Source of the DNA: Neptunomonas concharum
GTDB lineage: Bacteria; Pseudomonadota; Gammaproteobacteria; Pseudomonadales; Balneatricaceae
Length of the DNA stretch: 64,000 nucleotides
Direction of reading: 5' to 3'
Assembly: GCF_008630635.1 (NCBI RefSeq)
Contig: NZ_CP043869.1
Location: 1,054,001 to 1,118,000, forward strand
Shown here: positions 44,942 to 53,424 of the stretch, piece by piece
Layout of the letters: each line of letters starts with the position of its first letter
Position numbering within the stretch: position 1 is the stretch's first letter
The notes under the pieces: generated by a model
The model's input: only the letters and a program-made list of their open reading frames with translations
What the model was told of the DNA's origin: nothing
Database searches by the model: none
Program-made: the position numbers and the translations under genes

Positions 44942-45417
44942 GCTCTGGCTCTATTTATTATGCTGTCTTGGATAAACATTACGTTATTAAATTTGTAGGG
45001 GAAGTTAGGCTTACACTCTGTTCTTCTTTAGACACCTACATTGAGACGCTTTTATCGAAGGGTGATTGCACCTCGGTGCTGATTGACCTGAGTGAGGCGA
45101 GTTACCTCGATAGTACAACTTTGGGCCTCGTTGCAAAATTTGCAGTGAGGGCTAAAGCAGATGGCTTATCAGCTCCTGTCTTAGTATCTACCCATGAAGA
45201 CGTCACCAGAACCCTGCTGAGTATGGGCTTTGATCAAATATTTGTGTTACTAGATGTTTTACCTGAAACGCAGTGTGAGCTGAAGCAAATTCCGCTTGTG
45301 CAGGAGTCCGTTTTGGAGACGCAGAAGCGCATTATTGATGCGCACAAAGTCTTAATGTCACTCAACGATGCAAATCATGAAGCTTTCCAGAGTTTGATCA
45401 AAGTTCTCGAAAAATAG
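44938..45417 (+). CDS. STAS-domain anti-sigma factor antagonist (HsbA-like)
   Basis: Protein of 159 residues. The STAS domain (about 8-108) has VLIDLSEASYLDSTTLGLVA, in which the serine of DST is the expected phospho-switch residue; it would be dephosphorylated by the upstream phosphatase. A C-terminal helical extension (about 115-159) is unusual for short STAS proteins and occurs in HsbA-type partners. ATG overlaps the phosphatase stop (ATGA, 44938-44941). No anti-sigma kinase or sigma factor gene lies in the window. A terminator begins at its stop codon. Confidence 0.85.
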   Translation: MSSGSIYYAVLDKHYVIKFVGEVRLTLCSSLDTYIETLLSKGDCTSVLIDLSEASYLDSTTLGLVAKFAVRAKADGLSAPVLVSTHEDVTRTLLSMGFDQIFVLLDVLPETQCELKQIPLVQESVLETQKRIIDAHKVLMSLNDANHEAFQSLIKVLEK

Positions 45418-45438
45418 GAATTTTTCCTATTTTTTTTT
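45411..45438 (+). terminator. Terminator of the phosphatase-STAS operon
   Basis: AAAATAGGAA (45411-45420) pairs with TTCCTATTTT (45424-45433) around TTT, followed by more T. It starts within the last codons of the STAS gene. Confidence 0.85.
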
Positions 45439-45462
45439 ATAAGAGCCTAGGTAGAATAACAG

Positions 45463-45606
45463 TTGTCCAGTGAAGAGAGCAGGGATGCAATATCTCATAA
45501 GGATTGAGAACTTTGGATGGACCACCTACAGGGATGAGAAGGTGACCTGCATGGATGTGGGATGAAGGGCTCTAAGCATAGGATGTTTTAGAGCCCTTTG
45601 TTTTTT
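45463..45606 (+). ncRNA. Candidate CsrA/RsmA-titrating small RNA (RsmZ/CsrB-like)
   Basis: About 140 bases carrying seven GGA motifs at 45483, 45501, 45515, 45532, 45553, 45560 and 45581. Six read GGATG and three fit the CANGGANG recognition core: CAGGGATG at 45480 and 45529, and CATGGATG at 45550. Several lie in predicted hairpin loops: GAGAGC/GC..TCTC, CTCA/TGAG (45494-45508), CACCT/AGGTG (45523-45544), a short stem around TGGA near 45552, and the terminator loop. The 3' end is a Rho-independent terminator. A TAGAAT at 45452-45457 may be the -10 box, giving a 5' end near 45463. No protein-coding frame is apparent. RsmY/RsmZ/CsrB RNAs work by sequestering CsrA-family proteins; no GacA box was recognised. 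Confidence 0.72.
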
Positions 45607-45607
45607 A
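45565..45607 (+). terminator. Terminator of the candidate small RNA
   Basis: AAGGGCTCTAA (45565-45575) pairs perfectly with TTAGAGCCCTT (45588-45598) around a 12-base loop holding GGATG, followed by TGTTTTTT. It can also help end the converging tal transcript. Confidence 0.88.
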
Positions 45608-46561
45608 TCAGCTTTGGGCCAGTAGCGTCTCTAGTTTCACTTGGTCCTTGGCAAAATTACGAATGCCTTCCGCTAGTTTCTCAGTTGCCATAGCATCTTC
45701 ATTCATCATCCACCTGAAACGTGCTTCGCTCATTTCTATTTTATCTAGCGAGCTGTTAGCTGTATTAACGCTAAGACGCTGAGAAAGAGGTTCCACGGTC
45801 GAGGCTAACTCTGCCATAAGCTGAGGGCTAATGGTCAGACGATCACATCCTGCCAAGGACTGGATTTCGCCGATATTGCGAAAACTAGCGCCCATAACAA
45901 TTGTGTTGTACCCATGATGTTTGTAAAAGTGGTAAATACTACTTACCGATTGTACGCCGGGGTCTTTCTCGTTGGTAAAGTCGTCAGTGGGGGCTTTCGA
46001 TTTATACCAATCCAAAATACGACCAACGAAAGGCGATATCAAATAGACATTGGCTTCGGCGCAGGCAACGGCTTGAGCAAATCCAAAAAGTAACGTCAGA
46101 TTACAGTTTATGCCTTCTTGTTCAAGAACTTTTGCCGCTTGGATACCTTCCCAAGTGGATGCTATTTTTATCAAAATGCGATCATTGCTGATGCCGGCTT
46201 CGTTATACATTTGGATAAGTTGGCGAGCTTGTTGAAGGGTAGCCTGTGTATCGAACGATAATCGGGCATCGACCTCGGTAGAAATTCTGCCAGGAATGAT
46301 TTTTAGAATCTCCAGTCCGATAAGCACGCCAAACTTTTGAGACATTAAGCTTAGTTGCTCATGTTTATCGCTGCTATGTGTTAATGCCCATTGCTTAGCT
46401 TCGTTGAGTAGCGCTACATAGGCGGGCAGCTCTGCTGCCTTCAGAAGCAAGGATGGGTTTGTAGTTGCATCAACCGGTGTAAACTGGCGAATAGCCTCGA
46501 TATCGCCTGTATCAGCGACAACCGTTGTCATAGATTTAAGTTGCTCTAGCTGGCTTTCCAT
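45608..46561 (-). CDS. tal: Transaldolase
   Basis: Pentose-phosphate enzyme of 317 residues (E. coli TalB, 317) moving a dihydroxyacetone unit between sugar phosphates. The Schiff-base lysine is K132 in [25 protein letters not shown] (31-42) and [17 protein letters not shown] are other family signatures. It is transcribed with dusA upstream (14-base gap). The tal-dusA pairing next to the STAS and phosphatase genes matches my recollection of the PA2795-PA2800 region of Pseudomonas aeruginosa. Confidence 0.96.
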   Translation of the reverse strand: MESQLEQLKSMTTVVADTGDIEAIRQFTPVDATTNPSLLLKAAELPAYVALLNEAKQWALTHSSDKHEQLSLMSQKFGVLIGLEILKIIPGRISTEVDARLSFDTQATLQQARQLIQMYNEAGISNDRILIKIASTWEGIQAAKVLEQEGINCNLTLLFGFAQAVACAEANVYLISPFVGRILDWYKSKAPTDDFTNEKDPGVQSVSSIYHFYKHHGYNTIVMGASFRNIGEIQSLAGCDRLTISPQLMAELASTVEPLSQRLSVNTANSSLDKIEMSEARFRWMMNEDAMATEKLAEGIRNFAKDQVKLETLLAQS

Positions 46562-46575
46562 TGAATAAAATCCTG

Positions 46576-47595
46576 TTAATCACTTAATGAAGTAACTTTT
46601 TTGAGTGCGTCGTAAATGACTTGCGTATCCGCACCGGGTTTATGTGCTTGTTCGCTGATGACTCTACGAAATTGTTTGCCGCCCCGAACACCGTGGAATA
46701 ACCCTAGAATATGCCGTGACATGTGACCAAGAGGAACCCCTAGACTCAATTGGGATTCTATATAAGGCAAGTAGTCTTCTAAGGCCTTTACGCGGGTTGT
46801 GGGGGCTTTGGGCGTACCGTATACCTCATTGTCTACCTCAGAGAGAAGAAATGGATTGTGGTAGGCCTCACGACCGATCATAACACCATCCACCCAGTGG
46901 AGGTGTTGCAATGATTCAGCTATGGTTTTAATACCGCCATTGATGATTATTTCCAAATCTGGAAAACAGCGTTTAAGTGCGTAGACCCGTTCATATTGCA
47001 AAGGAGGTATGTCTCGGTTCTCTTTAGGGCTAAGACCTTGAAGGATTGCTTTGCGTGCATGAACAATAAAGGTCTTACACCCGGAGGCCTTTACGGTGTC
47101 AACAAATGTATGCAGAAGCTCGTCGTTGTCTAGGTCATCAATTCCAAGTCTGTGTTTTATCGTAATCGGAATAGATACCAGATCTTGCATGGCAGCTAAG
47201 CAGTCTCTAACTTGCTGAGGGTGCGCCATCAGGCAGGCGCCGATCATATTATTCTGGACTCGATCGCTAGGGCAGCCAACATTCAAATTGATTTCATCAT
47301 AGCCATAGGCTTCTGCCATTTTTGCACATTGAGCCAACTCGGCTGGGTTACTGCCACCGAGTTGCAGGGCCACAGGGTGCTCCCCCTGATTGTATGCTAA
47401 GTGGCGTTCGGCGTCGCCATAGATCAGTGCACCGGTAGTTACCATCTCTGTGTATAACAAAGCATGTTGAGACAGAGTTCGATGGAACATACGGCAGTGT
47501 CTATCTGTCCAGTCCATCATGGGTGCGACCGAAAAGCGGCGGCTTACTGAATCATGAGTGTGGTTCGAGGGGGCGGGGGTGGTCAAACTGTTCAA
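46576..47595 (-). CDS. dusA: tRNA-dihydrouridine(20/20a) synthase DusA
   Basis: FMN-dependent tRNA modification enzyme of 339 residues reducing U20/U20a in the D-loop. FMN-binding [15 protein letters not shown] (21-35) and the catalytic cysteine in [12 protein letters not shown] (C108) identify the DusA class, and [15 protein letters not shown]-type sequence [15 protein letters not shown] fits the phosphate site. The C-terminal helical domain begins near 250. It is divergent from yeaD and 14 bases upstream of tal. Confidence 0.96.
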   Translation of the reverse strand: MNSLTTPAPSNHTHDSVSRRFSVAPMMDWTDRHCRMFHRTLSQHALLYTEMVTTGALIYGDAERHLAYNQGEHPVALQLGGSNPAELAQCAKMAEAYGYDEINLNVGCPSDRVQNNMIGACLMAHPQQVRDCLAAMQDLVSIPITIKHRLGIDDLDNDELLHTFVDTVKASGCKTFIVHARKAILQGLSPKENRDIPPLQYERVYALKRCFPDLEIIINGGIKTIAESLQHLHWVDGVMIGREAYHNPFLLSEVDNEVYGTPKAPTTRVKALEDYLPYIESQLSLGVPLGHMSRHILGLFHGVRGGKQFRRVISEQAHKPGADTQVIYDALKKVTSLSD

Positions 47596-47720
47596 GTCTC
47601 CAAGTCCTACACAAGGCTATCTGCTTTATGTATAGTGCGGCAATTTATAAACGGAATTATACACGTGCGTGCATGGGGGTTCGACTGAAACCTGCGTAAG
47701 TGTATGGTAAGGAGAATATG

Positions 47721-48611
47721 ATGCTGGTCAATCATTTGGAGTTAGCGTTAATTGAGTCCTTGGGTTCAGGCGTGACACGTTGGGAAAGCAAAGGTGGTTT
47801 AGCGTTTATTAAAATAGAGAACTCCTTGGCTACTTGTTGGGTATCGCTCCAAGGTGCACAGGTTCTCAGCTATATTCCCGCTGGCCAACCTGATCTTCTA
47901 TGGTTGTCCCATAAAATGATTGATAGACCGGGTGTGGCGATACGGGGAGGAATTCCTATTTGCTGGCCATGGTTTGGTAAAGCTGAATCAGCAAGCCTCC
48001 CCAATCATGGATTTGCGCGTACTGCTCAATGGTGTTTGGATGATGCTACTGTCACCGATTTCCACCGACTTTCTTTTTCCCTAGCAAGTAATGAATATAC
48101 CCAGTCGATGTGTAGCCGTGACTTTCACTTGTCATTAGAGGTTACGGTTGGTGATGCTTTAGGTCTTGAGCTGATTACCAAAAATACCGGTGATGCGCGT
48201 TGGGGGGTGGGCGCTGCTTTGCATAGCTATTTTGCTGTGGAGCAGTTATCCCAGTCTATGGTTGAAGGGTTAGGTTGTTCTGCAATTGATGTTCAAACAT
48301 TAGAAGCGAGCCGTTTTCCTGAAGTATTTGTTCCAAACCCTGGCTTAGATAAGTTATTTGTGGAAGCGGAACCGTTATTAACGCTGCATCAACCTCATAG
48401 TTTGTTACATATTGAGCAGGATGGTTATAACACCTCAGTCTGCTGGAATCCGGGGGAGTTGGGTGCCGCGAAGCTTGCGGATATGTCCGAAGATGATTGG
48501 GAGTCGTTTGTTTGTATTGAGTCTGTTATTAATCAAAGGCAGGAAGCGATTTGGCTGGATTCTGGGCAGATCCATAGTTTGAGTCAGGTGATTAGATATA
48601 CACCCGTATAG
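47721..48611 (+). CDS. D-hexose-6-phosphate mutarotase (YeaD-like)
   Basis: Aldose-1-epimerase-like enzyme of 296 residues that interconverts anomers of hexose 6-phosphates. GGIPICWPWFG (about 75-85), NHGFAR and the catalytic HSYF (ALHSYFAVE) and ESV motifs (CIESVINQR) match YeaD (294 residues). The frame begins at GTG 47700, but AAGGAG at 47709-47714 places ATG 47721 at the best distance. It has its own terminator downstream. Confidence 0.9.
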   Translation: MLVNHLELALIESLGSGVTRWESKGGLAFIKIENSLATCWVSLQGAQVLSYIPAGQPDLLWLSHKMIDRPGVAIRGGIPICWPWFGKAESASLPNHGFARTAQWCLDDATVTDFHRLSFSLASNEYTQSMCSRDFHLSLEVTVGDALGLELITKNTGDARWGVGAALHSYFAVEQLSQSMVEGLGCSAIDVQTLEASRFPEVFVPNPGLDKLFVEAEPLLTLHQPHSLLHIEQDGYNTSVCWNPGELGAAKLADMSEDDWESFVCIESVINQRQEAIWLDSGQIHSLSQVIRYTPV

Positions 48612-48621
48612 CTTATAGAGA

Positions 48622-48652
48622 TATAAAAGCCCTGTTTTAACAGGGCTTTATA
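48622..48652. terminator. Bidirectional terminator between yeaD and paaE
   Basis: AAAGCCCTGTT (48626-48636) pairs perfectly with AACAGGGCTTT (48639-48649) around TT. Stop codons of converging genes flank it. Confidence 0.88.
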
Positions 48653-48666
48653 GGATAAGACACAAT

Positions 48667-49767
48667 CTACTGACGTTGGTCGAAGTCGACGACTACTTCA
48701 TCAGAGATAGGGTGGGCTTGGCAGCTTAGGATATAACCTGCATCAATCTCGTGCTGTTCGAGACCATGAGTGATGTCCATATCGACTTCACCTTTGACCA
48801 CTTTACACTTACAAGTTGAGCAAACACCTGCTTTGCAGGAGTAAGGTAAATCCATACCATTAGCCATACCAGCATCAAGAATGTTTTCACCTACGGTGGC
48901 TAAGTCGAACATGACTGAACGGCCATCCGCAATCACAGTTACCTTGCTCTGTTTTTCTTCACCGTATTCGGCAATACGCTGTTGCGCTTTTTCCAGAATA
49001 GCTTGTGAGTCTGCTGAAGAGTTTGCAAACAGTTCGTAGTGGATCTGTTCGTCGCTCAGACCCTCGGCGCGAAAGCCGCGGGATACTTCAGACATCATCG
49101 CTTCAGGACCACAGATAAAGGCTTCATCTACCGTTTTAATATTAATCAGGCCTGCTTTTTGTAAGGCGTAGCCTTTTTTATTATCGATGCGACCGTTGAG
49201 CAAATCGGCGCCCTGATCTTCGTAATCCATAATATTGATCCAGTGGAAGCGATCCATATAACGGTTTTTGACGAAGTTTAGCTCATCCTTGAACATCACA
49301 GAGTTGCTGCGGCGGTTACCATAAATAAGGGTAACTTTACTGTTTGGCTCAATGTCTAACGCAGACTTGATAATAGACAGCATAGGCGTGATACCTGATC
49401 CTGCCGCAATACACATGTAGTTTTTAGCGTTTTCTGCTTTTAACTCAGAGTAGAAGCTACCTTGAGGGGGCATGACCTCTATGTCCATGCCTGGTTTAAA
49501 GTTGTCATTGGCAAAGTTGGAAAACTTACCATTTTTAACGCGTTTAATACCCACGCGCATATGGCCATCGGTGACACCTGAGCAGATCGAGTATGAACGG
49601 CGAACATCTTCACCGTCAATCATAGCGCGTAGAGTCAGGAACTGGCCCTGAATAAATGTAAACTTCTCTTTTAGTTCTTCAGGTACTGCAAAGGTTACAC
49701 AAATCGCTGTGTCCGTTTCTGGCTGCACATCGGCGATTTTTAGTGTGTAGAAATTGGTGTCAGACAT
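48667..49767 (-). CDS. paaE: Phenylacetyl-CoA 1,2-epoxidase reductase subunit PaaE
   Basis: NAD(P)H-dependent flavin/iron-sulfur reductase of 366 residues that feeds electrons to the PaaABC oxygenase. A ferredoxin-NADP reductase-like half (about 1-240) with RRSYSICSGV and AAGSGITPMLSI is followed by a plant-type 2Fe-2S ferredoxin domain (about 270-360) with LPYSCKAGVCSTCKCKVV and a final cysteine in YILSCQAHP. It is the last gene of the paaABCDE operon, 8 bases after paaD. The other paa catabolic genes are not in the window. Confidence 0.95.
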   Translation of the reverse strand: MSDTNFYTLKIADVQPETDTAICVTFAVPEELKEKFTFIQGQFLTLRAMIDGEDVRRSYSICSGVTDGHMRVGIKRVKNGKFSNFANDNFKPGMDIEVMPPQGSFYSELKAENAKNYMCIAAGSGITPMLSIIKSALDIEPNSKVTLIYGNRRSNSVMFKDELNFVKNRYMDRFHWINIMDYEDQGADLLNGRIDNKKGYALQKAGLINIKTVDEAFICGPEAMMSEVSRGFRAEGLSDEQIHYELFANSSADSQAILEKAQQRIAEYGEEKQSKVTVIADGRSVMFDLATVGENILDAGMANGMDLPYSCKAGVCSTCKCKVVKGEVDMDITHGLEQHEIDAGYILSCQAHPISDEVVVDFDQRQ

Positions 49768-49775
49768 CGCTTCAC

Positions 49776-50315
49776 CTATATCTTTTTAAAATAATCAAAT
49801 GGTTCGTTGCAATCGTTACACTGAAACAGTGCTTTGCACGCAGTTGAGCCAAATTCACTGACCCTTCGAGTATTACGGGAGCTGCAATGAGGACATTGCG
49901 CATGGGCATCCGGTGTCAGGCCATCATCGTCAAGGTCTGCATCTTCAGGTGGTGCAATACCGTAATTCCTGAGCTTTTTACGACCTTCTGGCGACATCCA
50001 CTCTGAACTCCATGCAGGTGATAATGACATCTTTACGATGACGTCATCATAACCTGCCTCGTTCAGCGCTTTCTTTACATCGGTGCTGATATTATCCATG
50101 GCTGGGCAACCTGAATAGGTTGGCGTGATGGTCACAATGATACGACCATCTTCACGGCTAATATTGCGCAAAATCCCTAAGTCCCAAATGCTCAGTACCG
50201 GCACCTCAGGGTCTTTAACCGCATCGAGCAAGTCCCATAAGTCTTTTACATCAGCGGTATTTCGCTGCTGCAAGCGTTGATACTGCTCTTCTGGCATCAG
50301 TGAGATTTCATTCAT
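49776..50315 (-). CDS. paaD: Phenylacetate oxygenase maturation protein PaaD
   Basis: Iron-sulfur maturation-type protein of 179 residues required for the epoxidase. The MIP18/DUF59 domain (about 20-110) contains LLDAVKDPEVPVLSIWDLGI and TYSGCPAMDNI; the C-terminal zinc ribbon has CPHC and CNDC (AQCPHCSSRNTRR, LFQCNDCNEPFDY). Its length and two-part structure match PaaD. It lies 6 bases downstream of paaC and 8 upstream of paaE on the minus strand. Confidence 0.93.
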   Translation of the reverse strand: MNEISLMPEEQYQRLQQRNTADVKDLWDLLDAVKDPEVPVLSIWDLGILRNISREDGRIIVTITPTYSGCPAMDNISTDVKKALNEAGYDDVIVKMSLSPAWSSEWMSPEGRKKLRNYGIAPPEDADLDDDGLTPDAHAQCPHCSSRNTRRVSEFGSTACKALFQCNDCNEPFDYFKKI

Positions 50316-50321
50316 ACTGGT

Positions 50322-51083
50322 TTACCACTCGCAACCTGGGTGAGAGCGATGTACGATCTGCATCTCTGTCAGCATGTGGCCTAGGTTCTCGGTGTGATAG
50401 CCTGTGCGGCCTCCGCGAACAGCCCAGCTATCTTCTGGCACAGTCAGCGTTGCCTCTGTCAGAATATCGCTAACCATTTGTCGCCAAGCTCCATGCAGTT
50501 TAGAAACATCTACGCCGATGCCGTTATCAGCCAGTAACTGCTCAGTTTCATCCATATCGAACATCTCATGGGTGTAGCCCCATAATTGTTCGACTGCTTT
50601 TTGAGTACGCTTATGGCTTTCTTCGGTACCGTCACCTAAACGTAAAACCCAATCACGGCTGCGGCGCAGGTGATACTTTGTTTCTTTGATCGCTTTAGCG
50701 GCGATGGCAGACAGGGTTTCATCTTTTGACTGTAATAGCTCTGGCAGTACCAAAGTGTAGTAAGCATCAGCAAATAACTGGCGAACTTGGGAATATGCGA
50801 AATCGCCTTTAGGCATCTCCATCAATAGCAAGTTGCGGTATTCGCGGTCGTTACGCATATAGGCGAAGTCATCTTCGGTACGGCCATCATTTGCCAGTTC
50901 AGCAGCATAGGTATAGAACATACGGGCACGACCGATATAGTCCAGCGCTACGTTGCCGTAAGCGATGTCTTCTTCTAGGAAGGGACCGTAGCTGACCCAC
51001 TCAGAGATACGATGACCTAGTACAACAGAGTCATCACCGAGGCGGGTAGTATATTCAAGCGTTGCAGCTTTGATATCACTCAT
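50322..51083 (-). CDS. paaC: Phenylacetyl-CoA epoxidase structural subunit PaaC
   Basis: Non-catalytic helical partner of PaaA, 253 residues. LGHRISEWVSYGPFLEEDIA (22-41) and DYIGRARMFYTYAAEL (48-63) are family motifs; the helical bundle resembles PaaA but lacks the metal-binding ExxH pair there. The C-terminal GRTGYHTENLGHMLTEMQ is also diagnostic. It follows paaB by 19 bases. Confidence 0.95.
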   Translation of the reverse strand: MSDIKAATLEYTTRLGDDSVVLGHRISEWVSYGPFLEEDIAYGNVALDYIGRARMFYTYAAELANDGRTEDDFAYMRNDREYRNLLLMEMPKGDFAYSQVRQLFADAYYTLVLPELLQSKDETLSAIAAKAIKETKYHLRRSRDWVLRLGDGTEESHKRTQKAVEQLWGYTHEMFDMDETEQLLADNGIGVDVSKLHGAWRQMVSDILTEATLTVPEDSWAVRGGRTGYHTENLGHMLTEMQIVHRSHPGCEW

Positions 51084-51102
51084 TCTTATATACTCCTGCC
51101 AA

Positions 51103-51396
51103 TTACATGTTGTTTACTGGATCAGGTAGCACGTAGTAAGTGGCGTGACGATAGGGTTTGTCATCGCTTGGGTCGTAAAAGCTCTCTGCGTCATCTTCCT
51201 GAGAAGAGCAGATGTCGTTAGATTTAACAACCCAGATGCTTACGCCTTCACTACGACGGGTATAACAGTCGCGTGCGTACTCTAACGCTTGCTCATGATC
51301 TTCAGCATGAAGGGAGCCAACGTGTTTATGATCAAGGCCGCGCTTAGAGCGAATAAATACTTCAAATAATTCTAGTTTTTCAGTGATATTGGTCAT
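51103..51396 (-). CDS. paaB: Phenylacetyl-CoA epoxidase subunit PaaB
   Basis: Small subunit of 97 residues that bridges the PaaAC heterodimers. FEVFIRSKRGLDHKHVGSLH (9-28) and EGVSIWVVKSNDI match the PaaB family, which is usually 90-95 residues long. It lies 12 bases after paaA and before paaC in the usual operon order. No independent promoter was noted. Confidence 0.95.
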   Translation of the reverse strand: MTNITEKLELFEVFIRSKRGLDHKHVGSLHAEDHEQALEYARDCYTRRSEGVSIWVVKSNDICSSQEDDAESFYDPSDDKPYRHATYYVLPDPVNNM

Positions 51397-51408
51397 GATG
51401 CATCCCCC

Positions 51409-52353
51409 TTACGCAGCATTCTGTGCTTTTTTAGCTCGTTTCTTTTCGTTGTACGCTGTGATGGCGTCACGTACCCATTCGCCCTCATCATGGGCAGCAA
51501 CGTGGTGTTCAATGCGCTGGCGGTTACAGTGACCGTTGCCGTTGATTACACTCCAGAATTCATCCCAGTTCAGATCGCTGCTATCAAAATGGCCGCGTTC
51601 TTCATTCCACTTGATGTTTTTATCTGGGTGTTCAAGGCCAAGTACTTCTATCTGCTTGACCGTCTGATCAACAAACTTCTGGCGAAGGTCATCGTTTGTC
51701 TCACGCTTGATTTTCCACTCCATTGATTTTTGAGAGTGTGCTGATTCAGAGTCATGAGGACCAAACATCATGAGCGCAGGCCAGTAGAAACGGTTGAGAG
51801 CATCTTGTGCCATTGCTTTCTGTTCTGGGGAGCCTTTGGCCAGTGCCAGCATCGCTTCGTAGCCTTGGCGCTGGTGGAAAGATTCCTCTTTACAGATACG
51901 GATCATGCCGCGCGAATAAGGGCCATAAGAAGTACGTTGCAGGGATACTTGGTTAACAATAGCAGCGCCATCGACTAACCAGCCAATTGCACCTACATCT
52001 GCCCACGTTAGCGTTGGGTAGTTAAAGATGGAGGAGTACTTTGCAGTACCACTTTGCAACTGTTCTATCATCTCAGAGCGTGAGATACCTAATGTTTCAC
52101 AAGCGCTGTATAAATAAAGGCCATGTCCCGCCTCATCCTGAACTTTGGAGAGCAGAACAGCTTTACGGCGTAGGGAAGGCGCGCGAGTAATCCAGTTACC
52201 TTCCGGTTGCATGCCAATAACTTCTGAATGCGCGTGCTGAGAGATCTGACGGATCAGGTTTTTGCGGTAAGCATCTGGCATCCAGTCTTTGGGTTCAATC
52301 TTCTCTTCTGCTTCGATCTTACGCATGAAATTTTGTTCTTCGGGGGTCATCAT
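51409..52353 (-). CDS. paaA: Phenylacetyl-CoA 1,2-epoxidase catalytic subunit PaaA
   Basis: Di-iron oxygenase of 314 residues that epoxidises the ring of phenylacetyl-CoA using O2 and electrons from PaaE. Metal ligands lie in [15 protein letters not shown] (about 77-91) and [11 protein letters not shown] (about 158-168), plus a glutamate in the N-terminal helix. Two ATG codons start the frame; GGAGAG is placed for the first. It heads the paaABCDE operon. Two inverted repeats upstream may bind the pathway repressor. Confidence 0.96.
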   Translation of the reverse strand: MMTPEEQNFMRKIEAEEKIEPKDWMPDAYRKNLIRQISQHAHSEVIGMQPEGNWITRAPSLRRKAVLLSKVQDEAGHGLYLYSACETLGISRSEMIEQLQSGTAKYSSIFNYPTLTWADVGAIGWLVDGAAIVNQVSLQRTSYGPYSRGMIRICKEESFHQRQGYEAMLALAKGSPEQKAMAQDALNRFYWPALMMFGPHDSESAHSQKSMEWKIKRETNDDLRQKFVDQTVKQIEVLGLEHPDKNIKWNEERGHFDSSDLNWDEFWSVINGNGHCNRQRIEHHVAAHDEGEWVRDAITAYNEKKRAKKAQNAA

Positions 52354-52683
52354 TCTGCTCTCCGACTTTCTGGTTCTTGTTTCAGGCTATGAAACTTATT
52401 TTTATCTTCATAGCTGTTTGCGTATCAGTTTGTTAGTTCGACCTATAGGCGCTTTGCTTGCGTTTAAGGCCCACAGCTTTGATAGATTAAATGTACCTCG
52501 TAATTAAAATAAATGATACATAAAATTACAATAAAATTTAAATTAATGTATCGCTTTGATAGTTGGAAAAGTTGTCTTCTCCAATAACGACTGTCAATCG
52601 ATGTCTTGGAGAGAGACGCACTTACCCGCCGAGCTTTTTTTCATCTCGGGAAAAGGTCTTTTATTTCAGCAAGTAATTGCAGA
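52354..52683. promoter_or_regulatory. paa operon upstream region with two inverted repeats
   Basis: 330 bases between paaA and the GDPD gene. GCTATGAA (52386-52393) faces TTCATAGC (52407-52414), about 30 bases before paaA, and GATACAT (52515-52521) faces ATGTATC (52546-52552) farther up in a very A+T-rich stretch. On the minus strand a possible -35 TTGTAA and -10 TTTAAT overlap the second repeat. The pathway repressor and its true site are unknown; no gene for PaaR/PaaX lies here. Confidence 0.5.
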
Positions 52684-53409
52684 TTAGCGCTGTGCTAGCA
52701 GATGAGGGGTGTCTGAGATAATGCTATGAACGCCCATATTCCAGAGAGTCTTAGCATCACTTTGTTGGTTGCAGGTATAGACTAAAAGATCATATCCGAC
52801 CGCTACTATATCATTTGCTTGGGTTGGATTTAGTAGGTTCCAGTCGCAATGAAGGCTGGCAGCACGCAGTTGTTTCTGAGTATTTAACCAATCGTTATCA
52901 ATCGTCTCGTAGAGGGTTCCGAGTAATTGATGGCTGTCGGCTTGGCGGTATTGGTGCAAAAGTTCATGATCAAAGCTGCTAATAAGTATCGGAAAACCGC
53001 TGCGCCAATAAGTTTTGATAATAGGCAAGATTTGCTTAATGACGAGGCAATACTCAATGCCTGTTTGTGCTTTGAGTTCTAAATTAAGCCCCATATCCAG
53101 TTCAGAAAGTAGTGTTAAGGCCTGCGAAAGGGTAGGTATTGGCTCATGACGAAACTGCTCGGAAAACCAACTTCCTGCATCAATGAACTGGAGGTCAGCA
53201 GCAGTAGAATGACAGAGCAGGCCGCTGTGGTTTGAGCATCGATCCCAGCTGTCATCATGGCAGAGGACGACACATCCGTCGCCTAATAGGCTGGCATCTA
53301 ATTCAACCCAGCGAATACCATAGCGGTGTGCCATGCGAATACTGGCAAGCGTGTTCTCAGGGGCGAGAGAGGCCAGCCCTCGGTGGCCAATAACGGCGCT
53401 TGCCAGCAT
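52684..53409 (-). CDS. Glycerophosphodiester phosphodiesterase
   Basis: GDPD enzyme of 241 residues releasing glycerol 3-phosphate from deacylated phospholipids. GHRGLASLAPENTLASI (8-24) carries the catalytic histidine, the metal-binding ELD follows at about 36-38 and the second catalytic histidine in CHDDSWDRCS near 50. It lacks a signal peptide, so it is the cytoplasmic UgpQ type. It is the last gene of the DM13-DUF2207-LemA run, 15 bases after lemA. Confidence 0.92.
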   Translation of the reverse strand: MLASAVIGHRGLASLAPENTLASIRMAHRYGIRWVELDASLLGDGCVVLCHDDSWDRCSNHSGLLCHSTAADLQFIDAGSWFSEQFRHEPIPTLSQALTLLSELDMGLNLELKAQTGIEYCLVIKQILPIIKTYWRSGFPILISSFDHELLHQYRQADSHQLLGTLYETIDNDWLNTQKQLRAASLHCDWNLLNPTQANDIVAVGYDLLVYTCNQQSDAKTLWNMGVHSIISDTPHLLAQR

Positions 53410-53424
53410 AATCTTGTCCGAGTC

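Noticed and set aside
45300-45450. GacA-type activating sequence (TGTAAG-N6-CTTACA) before the small RNA
   Set aside because: No convincing match was found by eye; regulation of the RNA remains open.
47640-47700. tRNA-like GGGGTTCGACTG stretch before yeaD
   Set aside because: The TTCGA-like segment has no acceptor stem or anticodon arm around it.
52289-52507. Short plus-strand frame in the region upstream of paaA
   Set aside because: It overlaps the paaA start, has no good ribosome binding site and no recognisable protein.
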